64,000 bases of DNA from Aphrocallistes beatrix (taxonomy: Eukaryota; Porifera; Hexactinellida; Sceptrulophora; Aphrocallistidae): contig OY725500.1 of assembly GCA_963281255.1 (NCBI GenBank), forward strand, positions 2,351,184 to 2,415,183, in the 5' to 3' direction. The notes below the pieces were generated by a model. It did not search any database. It had not been told where the DNA came from and saw only the letters and a list, made by a program, of their open reading frames with translations. Within the stretch, counting starts at the first letter, position 1. The number at the start of each line of letters is the position of its first letter. The translations under genes and the position numbers were made by a program. Shown one piece after another: positions 11,147 to 21,600 of the stretch.

Positions 11147-11949
11147 GTAAAGATGTGATAATCTTAAAGGTGAAGTCGGTTACACCGTTACACACCCTTC
11201 ATTTTATTGTGAAAGGTTTTCTCTATGTTCTTCAATTTGGCAAGATTGGTAAGGAGGATATGTGAATATAAAAAAGTTTAACAGTAGAGTGTAAAGATTC
11301 TGAACGTTCTGTAGAATTAGCACCCAATGTTATCATCATGCTACCCACTGTTCCCTTTTTCGTACAGAGTTCGTAAAAATTTATCGAACTGATGGATAAT
11401 GGATAATTTTTTCGTTAATTGAGTCATACCAACCAAGAGATATTTCCACTCTTAAAATCAAAATAATTACAAGATTCAGAATGTTGTCTTTTACACATAT
11501 TCTACCAACACGCCCAAAACTTCTTAGTAAGTCAACTTTAGCGTAAGTGTAGGTTCCGACCACTGAATAGTCGTATATGCTTAGCAATATTATTACCAAT
11601 GTGAAACTTACAGATTAGCTGTACGGTGGATGGTTATGTTTTGTTTATTACAGCAGCCATAGCCGTGTAGCCATCTGTAATGACAATTTTAGGTGGCTGT
11701 CGAAAGGCTTTTAGGAATTCACTAATGATCCAGATAAATGCTTTCTCCGTTTCATGTTTAAACAAAAAACATGTGAGAACTTGAGTCATATCATGCTAGT
11801 TAACAATACTTAAATTCTAACAAATAGCATAAATTTAACATTTCATGCGAATATTGCAATTATAGAAGGTGTTAAAGTTAAAAAGTTTACAGATTTATAT
11901 ACCCCCCGAATCCATATTAGTATGTTCTCAGGTGGTTTACAATCTAGGT
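11147..11949. other. No gene seen
   Basis: Nothing recognised. The frame near 11381-11599 lacks protein-like features. Confidence 0.5.
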
Positions 11950-12262
11950 GAGGTGCTAAACCTACTGATAGTTGCTGACTGTGATGTATGCGGCATGTGT
12001 GTATGCATATGAGGGAGTGTTACAGAGAAAAACTCTGCTAACAGTAGTCAAGAAAGATAGCACCTGACTTAACTTTACCTTCAAACGAGATGACATCCTT
12101 AGTACTTTCAGCTCACTAAGGTTCTGCAAGAGTGTGGGCTCAGATTACATTCCCGAAGCAATGCAATTGAGAGTAAAATGCAAATGACTAGAGCGAGGTT
12201 AGAACCCACGACCTAAGTCTTGGTATTCACACGCCCTAACCACTGTACCACCCAAGCAGATA
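11950..12262 (-). mobile_element. tRNA-derived SINE-like sequence
   Basis: On the minus strand from about 12262 there is an A-box match TGGTACAGTGG (fits TRGYNNAGTGG) and, about 35 bp on, a B-box-like GGTTCTAACC (one mismatch to GGTTCGANNCC), in a tRNA-like head. A non-tRNA body follows toward 11950. There is no clear A-rich tail. This arrangement is that of RNA polymerase III SINEs. The tRNA fold is imperfect, so it is not a functional tRNA gene. Confidence 0.6.
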
Positions 12263-12290
12263 ACTTTTGTCCCCTTGGTATATATATATA

Positions 12291-12767
12291 CAGTACTCGG
12301 ACAAAAGTATTCGCGACCACCACAGAAACCTCCATATAAATAGTATTAAAGTGGATCTATTCAGAAAGCAATATGTACTCAAACAGTAAGAAATACTTTA
12401 TTTTTGATTTCAATTCCAAATCTACACATTATAATTATTCACAATTGAGATCCTCAACTCAATTACTTACTCCAAAATTTTGAAATCTACCTTTGATACT
12501 TGATACTACTCGTCCCGAGTCTCGGCCATTATATACAAGTATGATGGCGATTAGTGACACAAAGTGGCAGAGGTTGATAATTTTGAGAATAAGTATTTAT
12601 GTTGAAAGTTTCAAAAGTTAGTAATTCGGATATGTAGTTTATGAATCTGAAATAAAAAATAGAATATGTATTACTGTTTGAGGAAAAATTTCTTCATGAA
12701 TAGATCCACTTTAATACTATTCGTATGGAGGTTTTCGGGGTGGTCAAATACTTTTGTCCGGGTAGTG
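12291..12767. mobile_element. TA-flanked mariner-type MITE (ACCACC subfamily)
   Basis: Left CAGTACTCGGACAAAAGTAT, right inverted CACTACCCGGACAAAAGTAT, TA borders. Subterminal GACCACC and CCTCCATA with AGTATTAAAGTGGATC are shared with 49991-51520. Confidence 0.88.
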
Positions 12768-12800
12768 TATATATGTGTGCAATTCGGAGTTTACCTGCAA

Positions 12801-13150
12801 CAAGCGCGCTTCGCTTGCTAACGCTGCGGGGCTGGCGGGCACTTTGTGTCCACCGGAGGCGCCCTTTGGGCGCCTGTGGTCAACATTGATTAATTATATG
12901 AGAGATAACATCTCTAAATACATCTGTCCTACTGTTATAATCGATATCACACGAAAATCACCAAATTTGTCAATTTTTCAATTTTTGATGCGTAATGATT
13001 ACGTCATAACAGAGTGATGAGTCGTCATTTTCGTCTGAGCTCAGAACTCACTGAAACCATAGCCAAAAAACTCCCACATGCCAAAAATCAGCTTTCTGGG
13101 CCTGATAGTTTCTTCAATCAATTCGTTACAGATATATATACATATATATA
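12801..13150 (-). mobile_element. Helitron-like copy, 5-prime end lost
   Basis: It starts CAAGCGCGCTTCGCTTGC (the 3-prime end of the element on the minus strand), keeps the second and third hairpins (GGAGGCGCCCTTTGGGCGCC), and runs to the AT-rich stretch before the next copy. An internal deletion removes one of the two CRE blocks. Confidence 0.85.
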
Positions 13151-13689
13151 CAAGCGCGCTTCGCTTGCTTGCGCTGCGCGGCTGGCGGACACTTTGTGTC
13201 CGCTAGAGGCTCCCTTCGGTCGCCTGGGGTCACATTGGTTAATTATAAGGGAGATAACATCTCTATATACATCTGTCCTACTGTTATAATCGATATCGCA
13301 CGAAAAATCACCAAATTTATCAATTTTAAAAATTTTGATGCGTAATGATGACGTCATAACATGGTGATGAGTCATCATTTTTTGATGATAGTTGCATCAT
13401 GTGTGAGGTATGTTAGAATACAGATTCTATTAAAATTTCAGCCTTCTTTCTCCTATAATGGCTGAGTTATGATCGAATAAGTGTATTGCTTAACTTTTAA
13501 AAATGTGACAACGACGTCATAATTCCATGATGAGTCGACATTTTGCTCTGAGCTCAGAACTTACTGGAGCCATAGCCAAAAGACTCCCACATGCCAAAAA
13601 TCAGCCTTCTGCGCCCTGCAGTTTCTTCAATCAATTCGTTACAGAGATATATATATATATAAATATTAATCGAGTTTTAATAGTAAGGA
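13151..13689 (-). mobile_element. Helitron-like copy, complete, next to another copy
   Basis: It runs from CAAGCGCGCTTCGCTTGC to TTTTAATAGTAAGGA, with A before and T after. It directly follows the truncated copy 12801-13150, inside that copy's (TA)n tract. Confidence 0.9.
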
Positions 13690-13980
13690 TTCTTAACGCC
13701 TACTTCCAAACAGAGTATTATCACCATTCCTAGACTATAATTGATTACTATCTACAGTCGACTCCGCTTAATATGGTCACATTGGTCCCAAGGTAGTTTG
13801 GCCCTATTAAGCAGAGAATTCAATTAACCGAAAAAAGTGTATAAAATTCTAGTACCACATACGTATACTACTAGAATGCGTACATAGTCTAAGTGAAATA
13901 TAAATATACACGTAGTACTGTGGTAATACATATCTTACGCGACTAAAACGTACTACGTATGTACAAGTACGTACATGTAC

Positions 13981-14243
13981 TTATGTATGCACAGAGTACA
14001 GTACGTATCTATAAATTTGGTAAGGTAAAAGCATCAAGCGTAGTCTGCTTCTTGCTTGCCAGAATATCGAAAACTTCCTCTGTGCATACATCCAAAGCAG
14101 AATTAACTGCGTCAGTGACTCTCCCTGCTCTAGAAAGTAACGCTGTAAGGTTTGAACGCATTGTCTGGCAACTCTATGTGTTATCATTGGCTGAATAAGG
14201 ATAGTATCATCAACATCAACATCTTCTGGGAATTCATCTATAC
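13981..14243 (-). pseudogene. Tigger transposase C-terminal tail, cut off by a hAT insertion
   Basis: The minus-strand frame directly beyond the hAT insertion reads IDEFPEDVDVDDTI, then AVRQCVQTL-like helix and RYFLEQG, which continues the C-terminal tail seen at 15900-15860. The 8-bp duplication ATCTATAC lies exactly at the junction on both sides. This shows that both parts are one gene split by insertion. Confidence 0.75.
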
Positions 14244-14399
14244 CAGTGGTTTTCAACCTTTTTATCATGCGACCCCTTTTACATATGTGAAATATTTTCA
14301 TGACCCCCTATCATATTCATGTGATAAATGTGTTATTACTGCTCTTATACAATTATCAGAATATCTAATGTGGAGGTTGGAACTGCTTTTTTTCAACAA

Positions 14400-14881
14400 G
14401 TAGAGAAATTCTAGGCTCTGTTTCTGAGAGGCAACATCTTAAATCAGGTTCAACATCCAATCTATTGCGATTCTTCGTCTTGATGACTACTAGGCTAGAA
14501 AAACCTGTTTCACATAAGTAGGTTGAAGGAAACGGCACGCAACATGGAACACCAAAATTTTGGAAGAGTTAGTGTTGAGAATAAGACTTTGGCATTGGAA
14601 TCATTAATTAAATTTAGAAATTCTTCTTGTACTGCATCTAGCTCATCTGGAATGTAATCTTGCACTGTTTCTACAAAAGGGTTCCTCACTAGATTAAAGT
14701 CGGTTTTCTTAATTTCTGGGAAATATCGTGTAAATTCATTTCTCAGGACATTGAGCTGTAAAATGATTGCATCTCTCAACTCATCAGTTAATTGATAGTC
14801 ATGTACTTCAATTAAATTTGTCATCTTAGCAAACATACCCATTCTACCAGCTTCTATTTTTCTTATCCACAAGTCAAGCAT
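14400..14881 (-). pseudogene. hAT transposase C-terminal fragment (ZBED-like)
   Basis: The minus-strand frame (14881-14513) has KLxxW-like start LDLWIRKIEAG, then LNVLRNEFTRYFPE, LVRNPFVETV and EEFLNLINDSNAKVLF followed by FWCSM. These are landmarks of the C-terminal half of ZBED/Charlie-like hAT transposases. After a frameshift the dimerisation region continues as LCETGFSSLVVIKTKNRNR and LDVEPDLR near 14510-14400. The N-terminal and central parts are absent. Confidence 0.8.
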
Positions 14882-14982
14882 AAGTTCAAATTTATAAAAT
14901 ATATATGCATGTGGTTATTACACTTTTATACAATCATCAACCTAAAACATACGCTTTTAGGTTTCCTTCACAATTGATGATA

Positions 14983-15750
14983 CAGTGGAACCCCGCTTAA
15001 CGACCACCCCGGAATAGCGGCCACCCCGATATAACGGCCACTTTTCGAAGTCCCGGACAACTTACAATAGACTTTAACATTAATTTGCTTCAGAATTCCG
15101 GCCACCCCGCTATTCCGAATTACGGCTAACCTTTTTGGAACGAAACCCTATTTTAACCTCAGAATTGCGGCCAATCTTAACAATAGGGAATCATTATTGC
15201 AGGTTTGAAAACGAAAACAATTTCTTGACAATTCAATAACAACACACTCAATTGTATAACGTACACATATAAATGCAAATCATATTAATTAGTAAGAAAT
15301 TCATACGTTTATTAATGGCAACTAAAATTTATGTATTAGCTTGTTATAATTAGCATAGTAGTATGTTTAATATTAATGGAATATGGTTTCTTACAAAAAG
15401 TTTCAGAATTACGGTCAGGGTTTCATACAGAGGGGGGGTGGCCCTGGGATTCCCCCCCCCCCCCCAGGACAATAGGACAATTCACTTGGAGTGTCTTCAT
15501 GTGGGCGCTTTTGTGAAATGAATCGCCTGATATCCATATATACAATACTTGTAGGTTTACTCAGATCTAAATCTAGAGATCTTAAAAATCTAAAGATATG
15601 TAGGTTAAATGACAAGAATGGTTGTAAATCGATATTTGAGCGTCAATGATTAAAAAAAAATCCTCCCCCCCCCAGAAAAAACTCCTGTATGAAACCCTGA
15701 CGGTCATTTTTCTCGGTCCCAAGGGTGGCCGTAATTCCGGGGTTCCACTG
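14983..15750. mobile_element. pogo/Tigger-type MITE nested in hAT
   Basis: Termini CAGTGGAACCCCGCTTAACG and inverted CAGTGGAACCCCGGAATTAC with TA at 14981-14982 and 15751-15752. The interior repeats GCGGCCACCCCG-type motifs and carries no coding sequence. A further palindromic element is inserted at 15416-15699. Confidence 0.9.
15416..15699. mobile_element. Innermost nested element, CAGGGTTTCATACAG termini
   Basis: Termini CAGGGTTTCATACAG and a matching inverted end CTGTATGAAACCCTG (one extra base). ACGGT occurs directly on both sides (15411-15415 and 15700-15704), consistent with a 5-bp target duplication. The interior has a 14-base C run near 15457. There is no coding potential. Superfamily unassigned. 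Confidence 0.75.
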
Positions 15751-15850
15751 TATATGGTATTCAATGAATGGACGAAATGTTGATCAATAAAATTTTTCGT
15801 TTCGTGATCCCCCTAGAAAGCCTTCGTGACCCCCAGGTTCAAAACCCCTG

Positions 15851-17182
15851 ATCTATACAAACCCTTTTGCTCACAATTTCTTCAACAATATCATCATCTA
15901 ACTCTTCGCATTCTTGAAAGCACGCTAAGTCGTCTATATTCAGGTAATTTTCGCCATTTGTGACTCCAGATAAGGCTGGCTCATTCTCCATCATACTTGG
16001 TTTGTCTACTACAGTCGAATCTGTAAGCGGCTTAATACCACAGCAGAAACAATTAGTGATTGTCTCAGCTTTCACCCGCCGCCAGCTCCTTGCAACGAAG
16101 TGGATAGCGTCTAAAAGTGATATTCTAGAGCTGATATTAATTGCTGTGGCCGATGAACAGACTAGATTGTCTTCAATACCAGTAATAGTCATCTGAACCA
16201 GTTCTTGCCTATAAAAACAAAGTTTTTGATAACGCCCTGGTTCATGGGCTAGATAAGTGATGTGTTTGCTGGTAGAAACTCCAGTCGAATGTTTTTAAGT
16301 TCGCCAATATTAGGATGAGCTGGACTGTTATCCACAAGCAGTATTACTTTCTCTTGAGGACTGAATCCCAGTTAGTAACCCATTCTCGGAACATTACACC
16401 AGTCATCCAGGCATTCTGGTTAGACCAATATGTGACAGGTACAGTGTCCATGCTGATATTTTTGAAACATCTAGGCTTCTTGCTCTTACCAATCATTAGA
16501 AGTTTCAGTTTGTCGTTCCCAAGCATGTTTGCGCCGCACACTAGAATTGTGACACGATCCATGGCCTTTTTGGATCCACTTAGCTGTTCATATGCGTAGT
16601 ACAAGGACCTATCGGGTGTAGCTCTAAAATACAATCCTGTTTCATCTGTATTATAAATATTTTCAGGATGTACTCTTCCAAAATCTGGGGTAGAACTGTT
16701 GACACCCATATTTCAGCTCCTTCGAAATTAGCACTGCTCTTTTCGCCATGTGTAAGTCTCGACTTTATTTGATGTCTTGTTTTCCAGCGAGATAGCCAGC
16801 CTTCAGTGGCAACAAAATTAGATTTTCCCAATTTTACAGCGAACTCTTCAGCTTTGACCCTGAGTACCATCCCACTGATTCTCACTCCTCTATCTAGTAC
16901 TGATTTGAACCATTTGTGTAGAGCATCTTCTACTTCAGGATCCTTTCCAGATCTTTGACGTTTTCCTTGTTTCATGCTCTCCTTTTGTGAAAATTTCTTA
17001 CGCAAATCTTCTTCCTGTTTAATGAGTCTTCCGATGGTCGTCTTCGACACGGGAAACATCTCGGACAATATACGATGACTTGAGTTTAGCGGTAGTAATT
17101 TAATTTTATCGAGGAGTACGATTTTTTCTGAGAGGATTAACTCAGTCCGCTTCGCCATTATCTTGTCGTCAAAATAGTGCAA
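15851..17182 (-). pseudogene. Tigger/pogo transposase (main part), inactivated
   Basis: The N-terminal CENP-B-like DNA-binding part is at 17182-16750: AKRTELILSEKIVLLDKIK, HRILSEMFPVSKTTIGRL, then the HTH-CENPB region EDALHKWFKSVLDRG and GWLSRWKTRH. After a frameshift near 16640 comes NIYNTDETGLYFRA (first Asp), then ILVCGANMLG, KPRCFKN and WMTGVMFREW. Further on, LLVDNSPAHP carries the second Asp. The third motif reads with a stop and PMNQGVI where PMDQGVI is expected, so the catalytic Asp is replaced by Asn. The C-terminal tail with an acidic segment (EECEELDDDIVEEIVSK in part) follows at 15900 and continues on the far side of the hAT insertion at 14243-13981. Confidence 0.88.
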
Positions 17183-17631
17183 TTATCAGATAGCTAGGGA
17201 AATATTATTACGTACACAAGTAATAATTTCTGTTTAAGTCTGTTAAACACCTCTGTTAAACACCTTTCAAGATAATACGTACTACAGTACTCAGATAAAT
17301 GGAGGTTTGGACAAATATGGAATTATTCGCAAACTCGCAATTTCGGAAAATATACACATACACGTAGCATGTATACGAATTGCTGGATGCTATACGTACT
17401 AAAGTTTGATACTTTCCCCATGGTTTAATTATAATTCTACGTAGTTTGTATTTACCAGTTGAGTATAGGATACATTTTGACGAAATTACGTAAATAGCCA
17501 TATAAAATTACATGTACTGTACCTTGTTTATCAAATTACGTAATCGAATGTTGACCAATGAACCTAAAATACGTATTGACACAAATACGTACGTAATACA
17601 TAGTCCGAATTTTGATCAGAGTAATTAGCCA

Positions 17632-17940
17632 AATTTACCAAAATATTGACCCGATTAACCGAAACATTGACCCGATTAACCGAAATGTTGACCCGATTAA
17701 CCGAAATGTTGACCCGATTAACCGAAAGATTGACCCGATTAACCGAAATGTTGACCCGATTAACCGAACCGAAATGTTGACCCGATTAACCGAAATGTTG
17801 ACCCGATTAACCGAAAGATTGACCCGATTAACCGAAATATTGACCCAATTAACCGAAATATTGACCCGATTAACCGAAATATTGACCCGATTAACCGAAA
17901 TATTGACCCAATTAACCAAAAATACTGACCTAATTAACTG
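17632..17940. repeat. 21-bp minisatellite, about 14 units
   Basis: Tandem units of about 21 bp with core TTGACCCGATTAACCGAAA and small variants; one unit has an extra CCGAAC. It reads open in both directions because the unit is a multiple of three. The unit resembles the subterminal sequence of the Tigger family (GACCCTATTAACCGAAAATA in the MITE at 58542-58723), so it probably arose by expansion of the Tigger end. Confidence 0.92.
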
Positions 17941-17990
17941 AAAAATTTGTGCAAATTAAATAGACTACGTACGTGATACTGACCCGATTA

Positions 17991-18531
17991 ACAGAAGGTT
18001 TAGACCTGACTATGCGAATACATACTTATCCACACAATTATCATTCCAAATTTTTGAATGGTAGACTGGTTTAACTTCATCACACCTCTTTGTCGCTTTC
18101 TACCTTATTTTTCTAAACATCGCTTTCTTCTGATGAGCTGAAACTATATCAGGAGAAATTTGCAGTCCGACGAACTCATTCGTTTTATCAATTGTGGTTG
18201 CATTTCTCAATCTAAATAGTAAGATTTCTGTTCATATTTAAACACCACCACTCCTGAAAGATACTTAGTTCTGTTCGACTTTACTGAATCCTTTTTAGCT
18301 ATTATGAATTTAAGTAATAAGTTTAGATATATTAATTATTATCCTATATCCCATATGTCTATTCTGACTACTACATTTACTAGGTTACTAACTGTTAGCT
18401 ATGCAGTTATTCCAGCAAAGAAATTTTCGACGCTTCTCACTAGCAACAAGTCGTGTTTTTATAACTGTTTTGATCTGTTGAAGTTATGTCTAATTTATAG
18501 TAATTTATAATTACTTATCTTGTGTTTCTAG
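17991..18531. other. Sequence before first recognised PLC exon
   Basis: It ends in a usable acceptor with a T-rich tract (18510-18531). I could not identify the preceding PLC exon here or further left. Confidence 0.5.
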
Positions 18532-18678
18532 CTGAACAGGATTTGGTTTTGATCAGCAAGGGTACCAAGTTATTTAAAATCAAGGGTAGGAAGAAATATC
18601 TTAGAACATTCTTTTATGATCAAGATTTTCAATCTATCACTTGGGAGTCCTCGCATAAAAGCATATCTAAATGTCGAA
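18532..18678 (+). CDS. PLC exon: N-terminal half of PH domain
   Basis: Acceptor AG at 18530-18531, donor GTAAGT at 18679. The reading frame starts at 18534, after two bases that complete a codon from an unseen upstream exon. The peptide contains KGTKLFKIKGRKKYLRTFFY and a tryptophan in ITWES. This corresponds to the first beta strands of the PLC-delta PH domain, where the KxK pair and a following Arg contact the inositol phosphate head group. The exon ends in phase 1, which fits the next exon. Confidence 0.88.
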
Positions 18679-21600
18679 GTAAGTTATTTTTATTCTGATG
18701 GAGTATTTCTTTTGTTATCCTTGCTATAAAACTCAATTAATATTTATTTGTTTATGTATAAATATTTGTTTGTGTATAAATCTCCCACGACAAATTGATT
18801 GAAGAAACTGCCTGGCTCAGAAAGCTGACTTTTGGCATGTTAGAGTATTTGGCTATGGTTCCGCTAAGTTCTGACCGCAGCTGTCAATGTCGACTCATCA
18901 TGGAATTATGACGTCAATGTCACCTTTTTCACAATTTGAAATTTCAGATTTTCAACTATAACTCAGTCACTTTAGATAATAGAAGCCTGAAATTTTAATA
19001 GAATGTATATATTGATATATCTCAAATATGATAAACTATCATTAAAAATGATGACTCATCATCACTCTGTTATGACGATATCATTATGCATCTAAAAATT
19101 TAAAATTTACAAATTTAATGATTTTTCGAGTGATATCGATTACAACAGTAAGACTGACATATTTAGAGATGATATCTATTTTATAATTAATCAAAATGAG
19201 CCTAAGTGCATTCAGCGATATCATGTATTTTTCCAACTTTATGACTCCATTCGGGATAAAATCGCCCTAATTTAAAATATCCTGAGCCACCACTGATTTC
19301 CCAAGGGGCAATTTTGGGGGCCTAAAATTTTAATATATTTTATAAAATAGCAATTTTTCGATTTTTTTGGCGTATTTTAAGCACATAAAAATTTTGGATT
19401 TGATGATTTGCGTAATTCCCACAGTTCGTTTTGTTGTTTGCTCATTAATGATTTCTGACTTTATTAATTGATAGAGTTGCCTGCAAACACACTAAGTTTG
19501 GCAGATATTCCTGACATTTCCTAAGTACGCTAAGAAAATATGATTCTTCATAACCTACTACATAAAGGCCTCACAGGAATTTTCGAATTTTGAACTAGGG
19601 ATGCGGTAGAAGATTGTTGACCTAATCCTTAGCTCCCTAAAATCATTATCACGCGCAATAGCTTAGGAAAATAACCAGCATATATAAATATGGTGTTAAA
19701 GTACCGATATCCATTGTTAAATTTTAGATTAGTCATCATATTATTATGCAAATGGTTATATTTGGGACAAATTCAGTGATTTAGAGGCAAGGACATGTCT
19801 AAGTGTTTATAATGTTGCTATATTCCAGCGTTGCGATTGAATTGTATTTTGTTCAGTTGGGGTCATATCTTGAATTCCGTAATAACTAGGCATTCAAATT
19901 TAACCCTATTTGATAGGCAATAGACTGCTTCCTATTAAGCGATTATATAATTTCCATGTCCAAATTCAATGGTTTGCGAGATATTCAACAATTTACCAAT
20001 TGTGACCAATACTATATATAAATCGTCTAATAACTCATAAATCATTAAATTTAGATGTAGAAATTATATTATCGCTTAACTGGAAGTAGTCTAATTGCTT
20101 TCAAAATGGAATTAGAACGAATAAATACAATTTTTGCTAATTAGGATCTTTTCATAAAGAGGAATACATTTAAACTATAATGATTGATACTAAGCGTTTG
20201 ATTTCGAAATCTAGTATGTTCGAATTTTGAATACTTGATATTTTAGTTTATCACTCTATCAAAAAATTGATATTGAACAGATAAGTCATCACCATCCATC
20301 CAGTAGTTAATTTTGACTTATTTGTCACAAGATGGTAGAAAACTTGATAATATGAAATCGTTCGAAATTAATAATTGGTTGAAACATTCTTTATCTCTAA
20401 TTCGAATGTGTATTTTCTTTTCTAATATGTTCACTCTAATTTTCATGGATACGAATTCTGACGGGAACGGCGAGCAAATACATGGTGGGGTGAGCAAATG
20501 TATTAGTGTTATCTGGAGTAAGTCGAGCCCAATTTGAGAATTCTCTAGTTGGATGAAAGAAAAGGGCGCAATTATTAGAGATTTTAGAAATTTGGGCGGT
20601 TGGGATACTAGTTCATTTTTGATTCAAATCATATTTATTGGAAGTCCTATTAGCATGAATGATGTACAACCGTTCATACAGAATATTTTGAAAAATAAGC
20701 GAAACCGATTTGTGCTAAATCTGAACAGACATTCCATATTGACATTTCACCCTATTTCATCTCTTATTTCATTCTAATGATATATAATAATTTCATCTCT
20801 TCTTTCATTCTAATGATAAAGAATCACGATGCGAAAAGAATCTTGAATAGGTTACGATGTTTTTAAGGGTACTTGATTTTGAACATCGTTATCTGCATTT
20901 CCAATACTTGAATTTTAAGGACAACAGTAGGAAGCCTTTAATCACAAAAATTGGAAATTATTTAAGTTGTTTGGAATCAAAAATTTCAATTATCAAGCTT
21001 AACTCAAAAAATGCAATATGTAAACAAGTGATTATACAATTAAATTCGAATTCTTGCACCCTCTGTGATAAAAATACTGTTCATATCATAGACTCCTTTG
21101 ACTAAAGACTGGAGTGTATCATACTCGGGTCCTGCAACTTGAGTCTATTGCCTATCACTATAACTAGTCGTTATTTCGGTCAGAATTGTATTATTGTTGA
21201 ATAGGAAGTCGCATATGGTGAATTCAATGGTCACATTGGCATACTTGAAATTTTTGTGGTTCTTGAGTTTTGCGGTTTTCACGCCTTTCCATATATGGTA
21301 ATAATGTTGATAACTTGGAATTGGTTAACGTTAGACATGGGAAATGTATTATTATTGTCATATTGTAATAATTCGTAATTAGTTAGAGTTAGACATGGGA
21401 AATGTATTATTATTGAATGGGAAGTCATATGTAAAGAATCAATTGAGCATAATGACTTATCCTAACTGCTTCTAGTTTTTGATTTTGTGACAATATGCCA
21501 CGTCGTTGCAGCTATTTTGGTTGTAGAGGAAACTATGATAGGACGCCTAATGTAAAGGTCATGTCCTTCCCAAAAGATCCTGAAGAGAGGAGGGATGGAT

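Larger units (their letters stand above)
14244..15850 (-). mobile_element. hAT element (ZBED-type) nested in Tigger
   Basis: Termini CAGTGGTTTTCAACC and inverted CAGGGGTTTTGAACC. The 8-bp target duplication ATCTATAC is perfect at 14236-14243 and 15851-15858. The length is 1607 bp, of which 768 bp are a nested pogo-type MITE (14983-15750). Confidence 0.95.
13755..17990 (-). mobile_element. Tigger/pogo transposon with nested insertions
   Basis: The left end at 13755 is CAGTCGACTCCGCTTAATAT after TA (13753-13754), matching both ends of the short MITE at 58542-58723. The transposase lies on the minus strand at 17182-13981 and is interrupted by a hAT element (14244-15850). The right terminal repeat is not recognisable; its place is taken by a 21-bp minisatellite (17632-17940). 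The right limit is therefore approximate. Confidence 0.75.

Noticed and set aside
12180-12262. Functional tRNA gene on the minus strand
   Set aside because: A- and B-boxes are present, but the acceptor and anticodon stems do not fold convincingly; better explained as a SINE head.
12775-13733. Open frames of 68-92 residues within the Helitron-like copies (also near 29797, 34443, 35146, 49523)
   Set aside because: The same frame recurs only because the repeat recurs; it is broken differently in each copy and shows no protein motif.
15960-16599. Plus-strand frames of 78 and 94 residues
   Set aside because: Opposite-strand shadows of the Tigger transposase.
17632-17940. Regular 21-bp repeats resembling a CRISPR array
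   Set aside because: Units are directly adjacent without unique spacers, and the context is eukaryotic transposon sequence.
17612-17941. 109-residue open frame of repeated RNVDPIN units (and its minus-strand counterpart)
   Set aside because: It is a by-product of the 21-bp minisatellite, which is open in several frames. No start context or homologue is apparent.
20313-21105. Three consecutive 74-82 residue frames in one intron
   Set aside because: AT-rich composition, no shared domain, no splice or start context beyond chance.
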